In this document: piece by piece, positions 1 to 7,391 of the stretch
Layout: every line of letters begins with the position of its first letter
How positions within the stretch are numbered: the stretch's first letter is position 1
From: Anaerolineae bacterium
Lineage (GTDB): Bacteria; Chloroflexota; Anaerolineae; B4-G1; SLSP01
Direction of reading: 5' to 3'
Assembly: GCA_018055515.1 (NCBI GenBank)
Contig: JAGPHL010000133.1
Span: 1-7,391 of the forward strand
DNA length: 7,391 nucleotides
Position numbers and translations under genes: made by a program
Notes under the pieces: generated by a model
What the model saw: only the letters and a program-made list of their open reading frames with translations
The model's database searches: none
Told to the model about the DNA's origin: nothing

Positions 1-1
1 G

Positions 2-7
2 TATAAT
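2..7 (+). promoter_or_regulatory. -10 box of the lipoprotein gene promoter
   Basis: A perfect TATAAT hexamer lies at the window edge, so any -35 element is outside the window. Transcription would be expected to start about 6-7 nt downstream, near position 13-14. That leaves only one to three bases before the GTG start codon at 16. The preceding visible base is G, as in the TGG-TATAAT of the rpoB promoter, but the rest of an extended -10 element cannot be seen. Confidence 0.5.
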
Positions 8-15
8 TTCCCTTT

Positions 16-1044
16 GTGAAACCTGAACGCTCACATCGCTGGCTATGGATCGGTTGCCTGCTCATGGGGCTCTGGGTATGGAGCGGTTGTGGGACCGTCA
101 TCACGCCGGTGGCGGCGCCCACACCTACCGGAGGCACCATGCCGCCCGCTTCATCGCGCGCCACAGCGACGGCGACCCTCGCACCGGCGGCCTTCTTGAC
201 CCCCATCCCGCCCACGCCGACCCTCACTCCTTCGCCCTCGCCTACGCCGGTTGTCCATTACGTCGCTTCGGGGGACACCCTCTTCGGCATTGCCCTGGAA
301 TATGGCGTCACCGTGGATGCGCTCCTCTATGCTAACGGCCTCGACGTCAATGATTATCTGAACATCGGGCAGGTTTTAATCATCCCTCTGCAGGCCGCGG
401 AAGCCGAATTGCCCCTGGCGGGGGAGCCGCTCAGCAATCTCATTTTGCCCACGCCGACCCCACAGCCCCTGGAGCTCGTCGGCGTCTCCTTGCGCCGCAC
501 TGCCGTAGGCGGATTGTTGTGCCTGGGGGCCGTCCGCAACATCATCGGCGCGCCGGTGACGAACTTGCAGGTTCAGGTGGTGCTAGTGGATGCAGCGGGC
601 AATCCTCTCGCGCAGCAGACCGCGCTGGCGGCGGTGGATTATCTACAGCCAGAGCAGCGCGCTCCCTTCGCCGTGACTTTCCTCGATCCTCCTGCTCAGG
701 CGGTGGACGTGCGTGTTGCCCTGCTGCGGGCGGAGACCCTCAGCGCCATCACGGAGGATTTTGTCCCTCTGACCGTCGCCGATCTCGGCGCCGGCATGTC
801 CGGCCCGCAATACCGGGTGACGGGCAGCCTGGTGAATGCGTCTGGCGGACCGGTGACGCTGGCGACCGTCGTGGTCACCCTCTTTGACGCCGAGGGGCTG
901 GTGTTGGGATATCGTGAGGCCGTGTTGGATATCCCTGTGCTGGACCCTGGTGCCCGAGCCGCCTTTTCCATGTTGCTCACCTTCCAGGGAGAAACGCCGC
1001 CGGCAGCGTATGAGGCGCTTGCCTGGGCCACGCGCGTTCGCTGA
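16..1044 (+). CDS. LysM-domain lipoprotein with Pro/Thr-rich linker and two C-terminal beta domains
   Basis: This is a predicted cell-surface lipoprotein of 342 residues. The N-terminus is basic (KPERSHR), followed by a hydrophobic stretch (residues 9-22) and a lipobox-like WSGC with Cys25 as the likely lipidated residue. Trp at -3 is atypical, so a plain membrane anchor is possible. A Pro/Thr/Ala-rich linker covers about residues 28-79. A LysM domain follows (about 81-124, HYVASGDTLFGIA through NIGQVLIIP), which in this family binds peptidoglycan or other N-acetylglucosamine glycans. A second short PTPTP linker (145-149) leads to two similar beta-rich domains (about 152-240 and 263-340), each with a strand ending in a D-A-x-G turn (192-195, 291-294), reminiscent of FxLYD domains. 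The GTG start is the only option upstream of the signal peptide because an in-frame TAA lies at 4-6. No Shine-Dalgarno is visible, which implies a leaderless or near-leaderless mRNA. plsC follows 35 nt downstream without a terminator. The exact role is unknown. Confidence 0.8.
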   Translation: MKPERSHRWLWIGCLLMGLWVWSGCGTVITPVAAPTPTGGTMPPASSRATATATLAPAAFLTPIPPTPTLTPSPSPTPVVHYVASGDTLFGIALEYGVTVDALLYANGLDVNDYLNIGQVLIIPLQAAEAELPLAGEPLSNLILPTPTPQPLELVGVSLRRTAVGGLLCLGAVRNIIGAPVTNLQVQVVLVDAAGNPLAQQTALAAVDYLQPEQRAPFAVTFLDPPAQAVDVRVALLRAETLSAITEDFVPLTVADLGAGMSGPQYRVTGSLVNASGGPVTLATVVVTLFDAEGLVLGYREAVLDIPVLDPGARAAFSMLLTFQGETPPAAYEALAWATRVR

Positions 1045-1079
1045 TCTTCGTGGACGAGAAGAAGAGACGAGGATAGAAG

Positions 1080-1733
1080 ATGCCTGAATCGAAAAAATAC
1101 CGCACCATTCGCGCTGTCGTGAACTTTCTGTTTCGCCTGCTGGCCCACATCGAAGTAGAAGGCGTGGAGAATATCCCGCAGGAAGGCCCGCTGATCGTCG
1201 CCATCAATCACGTCAGCCGCCTGGACACCGTCATCCTGGGCATTACCCCGACCCGTCACATCTACGCTTTTGCGGCCACTAAATACAAGTCCTACCCGTT
1301 GTTCCGTTGGATTTTGGAAGCGGCCGGCGTGATCTGGGTGCGGCGCACCGATTTTGACCGCGAGGCCCTGCTCCAGGCGATCGAGCTGCTGCGGCGCGGC
1401 GAGGCCTTGGGCATCGCGCCTGAAGGGACGCGCTCGCGCACCGGCGCCTTGCAGCCGGCGAAATCTGGCGTGGCGTTCCTGGCCGCGCGCACGGGAGCGA
1501 CGATCATCCCGGTGGCGATCACCGGCACGCAGAATATGGTGCGGGATTTCAAACATCTGCGCCGGATGCGGATTCGGGTGGTCTATGGGCAGCCGTTTCG
1601 CCTGTCCAAAGAGGGGCGGTTGAGCTCGGCGGAATTGCAAGAGGCCACGACCTTCATCATGCATCGCATCGCCGAGCTGTTGCCGCCGGAATATCGCGGC
1701 GTCTATGCGGACGCCGGGCGTGCTGACGCCTGA
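1080..1733 (+). CDS. plsC: 1-acyl-sn-glycerol-3-phosphate acyltransferase (PlsC/LPLAT family)
   Basis: This is a 217-residue lysophospholipid acyltransferase, a normal length for bacterial PlsC. The family transfers an acyl chain to lysophosphatidic acid to give phosphatidic acid at the inner face of the membrane, in phospholipid synthesis. All four family blocks are visible. Block I is the catalytic HX4D in NHVSRLD (His44, Asp49). Block II/III is around GVIWVRR (83-89). The phosphate-binding EGTRS is at 115-119, and a block IV Pro-containing strand (IIPVAITGT) follows. An amphipathic N-terminal stretch (about 10-24) probably rests on the membrane. The ATG is preceded by GAGG at 1069-1072 with 7-nt spacing. 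It lies 35 nt after the lipoprotein gene, so co-transcription is likely. The acyl-donor and acceptor specificity cannot be read from the sequence; related LPLATs acylate other lipids. PlsC next to rpoB is an unusual neighbour. Confidence 0.9.
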   Translation: MPESKKYRTIRAVVNFLFRLLAHIEVEGVENIPQEGPLIVAINHVSRLDTVILGITPTRHIYAFAATKYKSYPLFRWILEAAGVIWVRRTDFDREALLQAIELLRRGEALGIAPEGTRSRTGALQPAKSGVAFLAARTGATIIPVAITGTQNMVRDFKHLRRMRIRVVYGQPFRLSKEGRLSSAELQEATTFIMHRIAELLPPEYRGVYADAGRADA

Positions 1734-1760
1734 GCGCGTGAGCCAAAAGCGCGGGTCTGT

Positions 1761-1787
1761 TTGACAGATCTGAAAGTATGGTATAAT
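1761..1787 (+). promoter_or_regulatory. rpoB promoter (sigma-70 type, extended -10)
   Basis: The -35 is a perfect TTGACA (1761-1766). The -10 is a perfect TATAAT (1782-1787), preceded by TGG, which forms an extended -10 element. The 15-nt spacer is shorter than the usual 17, and the TG motif may compensate. Transcription is expected to begin near 1793-1795, giving a leader of about 140 nt. The promoter sits 27 nt after the plsC stop, so rpoB is transcribed independently of the genes upstream. Confidence 0.8.
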
Positions 1788-1793
1788 GCTCGT

Positions 1794-1934
1794 TTGCTTA
1801 CGCGATGGAAAGCCAGCATTTTCGGAGAATTGAAGCGGGGGTGGATTCCCTCTCCGCTTCACTTTGCGTGTTTGTAAAACACCTGCTCTGCGGACGGACT
1901 GTTCCGAAAGCGCTCCGGGAGGGATGAAAAGAGC
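1794..1934 (+). promoter_or_regulatory. Structured 5' leader of rpoB
   Basis: This untranslated or partly translated leader of about 140 nt lies between the predicted start of transcription and the rpoB ATG. Three stem-loops can be drawn. The first pairs GAAGCGG (1832-1838) with CCGCTTC (1854-1860), with an optional inner GGG/CCC. The second pairs GTGTTT (1868-1873) with AAACAC (1877-1882). The third pairs CGGA with TCCG around 1895-1906. None is followed by a T-run, so these are not intrinsic terminators. CCCTC at 1848-1852 could instead pair with GAGGG (1919-1923) in the ribosome binding site, an alternative that would hide the site. The Shine-Dalgarno GGAGG (1918-1922) lies 12 nt from the ATG, which is long. 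Whether the leader regulates anything is inference. Confidence 0.4.
1805..1927 (+). CDS. Possible 40-codon leader ORF upstream of rpoB
   Basis: An ATG about 11 nt after the predicted transcription start opens a 40-codon reading frame. It ends in TGA inside the rpoB ribosome binding region, 7 nt before the rpoB ATG. It spans nearly the whole leader, including the 1832-1860 hairpin. No Shine-Dalgarno precedes the ATG, so initiation would have to be leaderless-like or weak. The peptide starts MESQHFRR and has no recognised family, signal peptide or run of regulatory codons. An open frame of this size can occur by chance in GC-rich DNA. It is listed because its borders fit the transcript so closely. 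Confidence 0.2.
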   Translation: MESQHFRRIEAGVDSLSASLCVFVKHLLCGRTVPKALREG

Positions 1935-5837
<3,903 letters not shown>

Positions 5838-5853
5838 CTCTGCGGAGCGGGGT

Positions 5854-5881
5854 TTGACCTTTTATCGCTTTGTGGTATCAT
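5854..5881 (+). promoter_or_regulatory. str operon (rpsL) promoter
   Basis: A -35 TTGACC (5854-5859) and a -10 TATCAT (5876-5881) are separated by 16 nt. TGG immediately precedes the -10, as in the rpoB promoter. The site lies 16 nt after the rpoB stop codon and predicts transcription starting near 5887-5889, so rpsL-rpsG-fusA can be expressed independently of rpoB. No convincing terminator separates rpoB from it, so read-through from rpoB is also possible. Confidence 0.65.
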
Positions 5882-5887
5882 GAGCGT

Positions 5888-6004
5888 CCGATGAGGTGAC
5901 AGCCAGATACCCTGCACTTCACGCAAGTGGGAAGGACGAAATTGAAGAGAGGCCATCATGAGCGGTACGATGGCCTTCTTCAGTGGAATTTTCAGGAGGA
6001 AAAG
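5888..6004 (+). promoter_or_regulatory. rpsL leader with strong stem-loop
   Basis: This leader is about 117 nt. A small hairpin pairs CACTT (5915-5919) with AAGTG (5925-5929). A stronger one pairs 5944-5957 with 5969-5981: a perfect GGCCATC/GATGGCC core, one flanking A-T pair, then GAAGA with TCTTC after one bulged G. That gives about 13 pairs and an 11-nt loop. Its 3' foot ends 12 nt before the rpsL Shine-Dalgarno. There is no T-run directly after it, so translational control or RNA protection fits better than termination. A role as a ribosomal-protein binding site is inference. Confidence 0.45.
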
Positions 6005-6026
6005 GTGCCTACAATTAATCAGTTAG
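5958..6026 (+). CDS. Possible 22-codon ORF overlapping the rpsL start
   Basis: The ATG in the loop of the leader hairpin opens a 22-codon frame ending in TAG at 6024-6026. It overlaps the first codons of rpsL in another frame. AGAGG (5948-5952) is a plausible Shine-Dalgarno at 5-nt spacing but is buried in the 5' arm of the hairpin. The peptide starts MSGTMAFF and has no recognised homologue. It may be a chance frame; its position would permit interference or coupling with rpsL translation. Confidence 0.15.
   Translation: MSGTMAFFSGIFRRKRCLQLIS
5994..5999 (+). promoter_or_regulatory. rpsL Shine-Dalgarno that fixes the GTG start
   Basis: AGGAGG lies five bases before the GTG at 6005, and translation from there begins with the canonical S12 N-terminus PTINQLVRKG. 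The same frame stays open upstream to another GTG at 5927, which would add 26 residues not found in S12. That upstream GTG has no good ribosome binding site. Confidence 0.9.
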
Positions 6027-6448
6027 TGCGGAAAGGGCGGAAGCCCAAGGGACATCTGTCGAAGTCCCCGGCACTGCAGTACAATCTGAATACCAAGCGG
6101 GGCAATCGGCGCTCGCGGGCCGAGAAAGGCAATCCGCAGAAGCGGGGCGTCTGCACGGTGGTGCGTACCACGACCCCTAAGAAGCCCAATTCGGCGCTGC
6201 GGAAGATTGCGCGTGTGCGGCTGTCCAACCGTATCGAAGTCACGGCGTATATCCCCGGCGAGGGCCACAACCTGCAAGAGCACTCCGTGGTGTTGGTCCG
6301 CGGGGGACGTGTGAAGGATTTGCCCGGTGTCCGGTATCACATCGTGCGGGGGACTTTGGACTCCAGTGGTGTGAAAGATCGGCGCCAGCAACGTTCCAAG
6401 TACGGTGCGAAGGCTGCCGCGGCGGCTGCAGCGACCAAGAAGAAGTAG
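6005..6448 (+). CDS. rpsL: 30S ribosomal protein S12
   Basis: S12 sits at the decoding centre of the small subunit and helps monitor codon-anticodon pairing. The 147-residue protein carries the signature TTTPKKPNSALRK (55-67), GEGHNLQEHSV (85-95) and GGRVKDLPGVRYH (100-112). Lys59 and Lys104, which correspond to the E. coli streptomycin-resistance positions K43 and K88 (counting Met), are wild type. Asp105 is the residue that is methylthiolated in E. coli. Compared with E. coli there are about 16 extra residues in the N-terminal extension, as in Bacillus-like S12. The tail after YGAK is seven alanines, Thr and three lysines, longer than usual. Start GTG is chosen from the AGGAGG and the family N-terminus. 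rpsG follows after 10 nt. Confidence 0.97.
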   Translation: MPTINQLVRKGRKPKGHLSKSPALQYNLNTKRGNRRSRAEKGNPQKRGVCTVVRTTTPKKPNSALRKIARVRLSNRIEVTAYIPGEGHNLQEHSVVLVRGGRVKDLPGVRYHIVRGTLDSSGVKDRRQQRSKYGAKAAAAAAATKKK

Positions 6449-6458
6449 GGAGTGAGCC

Positions 6459-6929
6459 ATGTCGAGAAGGTCTCGTGCAGTAAGGCGTGAAGTTCCGCCT
6501 GACATTCGATATAACAGTGTGCTGGTTCAGAAATTCATCAACCGCATGATGCGGGCGGGCAAGAAGAGCGTGGCGCAGCGTATGATGTACGAGGCGATGG
6601 ACACGATCGAGGCGCGCGCCAAGCGTCCGGCGCTTGAGGTCTTTGAATCGGCGATGCGCAACGTGGCCCCTCCCATCGAGGTGAAGCCGCGGCGCGTGGG
6701 AGGCTCGACCTATCAAGTGCCGGTGGAAGTGCCGCAATATCGGCAGGTGTCCCTGGCGATCCGCTGGATCCTGGCGGCGGCGCAGAAGCGCAACGGTCGC
6801 GGGATGGCGGAGAAGTTGGCGGCGGAGCTGCTGGATGCGGCGCAGAATACCGGCGCCGCCGTGAAGCGCCGCGAGGAAACGCTGAAGATGGCCGAGGCGA
6901 ACCGCGCCTTCGCGCACTTGCGCTGGTAG
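6459..6929 (+). CDS. rpsG: 30S ribosomal protein S7
   Basis: S7 nucleates assembly of the 30S head by binding the 3' major domain of 16S rRNA, and it contacts the E-site tRNA. The 156-residue length is exactly typical. Family signatures are KFINRMMRAGKKSVA (25-39), EVKPRRVGGSTYQVPVEV (about 74-91) and the C-terminal GAAVKRREETLKMAEANRAFAH. The Shine-Dalgarno AGGGAG (6447-6452) overlaps the rpsL stop codon with 6-nt spacing to the ATG, so translation is probably coupled to rpsL. In E. coli, S7 represses its operon by binding the roughly 100-nt rpsL-rpsG gap. Here that gap is only 10 nt, so that site cannot exist in the same place. Confidence 0.98.
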   Translation: MSRRSRAVRREVPPDIRYNSVLVQKFINRMMRAGKKSVAQRMMYEAMDTIEARAKRPALEVFESAMRNVAPPIEVKPRRVGGSTYQVPVEVPQYRQVSLAIRWILAAAQKRNGRGMAEKLAAELLDAAQNTGAAVKRREETLKMAEANRAFAHLRW

Positions 6930-7017
6930 GCGGGCAGTCCTTAGTCGCGTAGTCGCGGGGGCTGCATCAGCGAGAAGCGCTGCCTGCCAGACTACCGGAC
7001 TGAGAGACTGCTTGAGC
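6930..7017 (+). promoter_or_regulatory. Structured rpsG-fusA intercistronic region
   Basis: This 88-nt gap is rich in self-complementary sequence. GGCGGGCAG (6929-6937, overlapping the rpsG stop) can pair with CTGCCTGCC (6980-6988) through nine pairs including one G-U. Inside it, CAGCG (6968-6972) pairs with CGCTG (6978-6982). That inner stem competes with the outer one. Three AGTC copies (6936, 6943, 6951) face three GACT copies (6990, 6998, 7006), which allows alternatives such as CAGTCC/GGACTG and GCAGTC/GACTGC. No T-run follows, so a terminator is unlikely. The region may modulate fusA translation, since fusA has only a weak Shine-Dalgarno (GAGAG at 7002-7006, 11 nt away). Confidence 0.35.
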
Positions 7018-7391
7018 ATGGAAAACGCACCTTTACTCGAAAAAATACGCAATATCGGCATCATTGCTCACATTGATGCGGGCAAGACCACGACGACTGA
7101 GCGCATCCTTTATTACACCGGTCGCACGCATCGCATGGGCAATGTGGATGAGGGCACAACGGTCACGGACTGGATGCTCCAGGAACGTGAGCGGGGCATT
7201 ACCATCACCTCGGCGGCGGTCACATGTTTCTGGAATGGTTTCCAGATCAACATCGTAGACACGCCCGGTCACATTGACTTCACGGCTGAGGTGCAGCGGA
7301 GCCTGCGGGTGCTGGATGGCGGCGTCGTCATTTTTGACGGCACGGCAGGCGTGGAGCCCCAATCTGAGACGGTGTGGCGTCAGGCGCGGGC
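7018..7391 (+). CDS. fusA: Translation elongation factor G (5' part, runs off the window)
   Basis: EF-G is the GTPase that drives translocation of mRNA and tRNAs on the ribosome and also helps recycle ribosomes. Only the first 124 codons are present, all from the G domain, and the frame is open to the window end. Visible are G1 AHIDAGKTT (17-25, Lys23 and Thr24 at the phosphate site), G2/switch I RGITI (59-63) and G3 DTPGH (81-85) with catalytic His85, followed by DFTAEVQRSLRVLDG. The switch I approach reads NVDEGTTVTDWM (42-53) rather than the EVHDGAATMDWM common in E. coli-type EF-G. The ATG at 7018 is preceded by a weak ribosome binding site. Position after rpsG supports the main translocase rather than a tetracycline-resistance protein. 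Confidence 0.95.
   Translation, partial: MENAPLLEKIRNIGIIAHIDAGKTTTTERILYYTGRTHRMGNVDEGTTVTDWMLQERERGITITSAAVTCFWNGFQINIVDTPGHIDFTAEVQRSLRVLDGGVVIFDGTAGVEPQSETVWRQAR

Noticed and set aside
1715..1760. Possible terminator after plsC
   Set aside because: A short stem (GGCGT/ACGCC, 1717-1730) overlaps the stop region but has no T-run after it. The GCGCG copies at 1734 and 1749 form at best four pairs.
696..1862. Long minus-strand open frame opposite the lipoprotein gene and plsC
   Set aside because: It is antisense to two well-supported genes, has a composition typical of a GC-rich shadow frame (Arg/His/Gln-rich) and matches no family I recognise.
7018..7391. Tetracycline-resistance (TetM-like) ribosomal protection protein
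   Set aside because: The gene sits in the fusA position directly after rpsG, and the N-terminus and G motifs fit EF-G. The switch I wording alone is not enough to call TetM.

Overview
This window is a GC-rich, core 'information-processing' segment of a bacterial chromosome. All genes lie on the plus strand, in the order LysM lipoprotein - plsC-type acyltransferase - rpoB - rpsL - rpsG - fusA (cut off by the window end). The protein features suggest a Chloroflexota (Anaerolineae-like) bacterium: a secreted Pro/Thr-rich LysM lipoprotein, a long RNA polymerase beta subunit with two large inserts, and an EF-G carrying a VDEGTTVTDW signature. This placement is an inference from remembered family features, not from a database search.

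Region 1 (1-1733) holds a probable two-gene unit. The first gene encodes a lipoprotein with a LysM peptidoglycan-binding domain, starting at a GTG almost directly downstream of a TATAAT box. The second encodes a 1-acylglycerol-3-phosphate acyltransferase with intact HX4D and EGTRS motifs. Region 2 (1734-1934) is an intergenic regulatory stretch. It has a consensus-like extended -10 promoter and a leader of about 140 nt with hairpins and an uncharacterised 40-codon ORF.

Region 3 (1935-5837) is a complete 1300-residue RpoB. Its catalytic core is intact, but it carries two insertions. One, near residues 497-550, resembles a segment seen in beta-prime. The other, near residues 997-1131, is built of four degenerate W-L-x3-G repeats. 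Region 4 (5838-7391) is a separately promoted str operon: a promoter immediately after rpoB, a structured leader, rpsL with a GTG start, rpsG 10 nt later, a structured 88-nt gap, and the 5' third-order fragment of fusA containing its G1-G3 GTPase motifs.

The layout departs from the common rplKAJL-rpoBC-rpsLG-fusA order. rpoB is not preceded by ribosomal protein genes, and rpoC is missing between rpoB and rpsL. A fresh promoter starts the str operon instead. No mobile element, CRISPR array, tRNA or rRNA was seen. The unusual content lies in the architecture of RpoB and in the leaders of core genes rather than in an accessory system.
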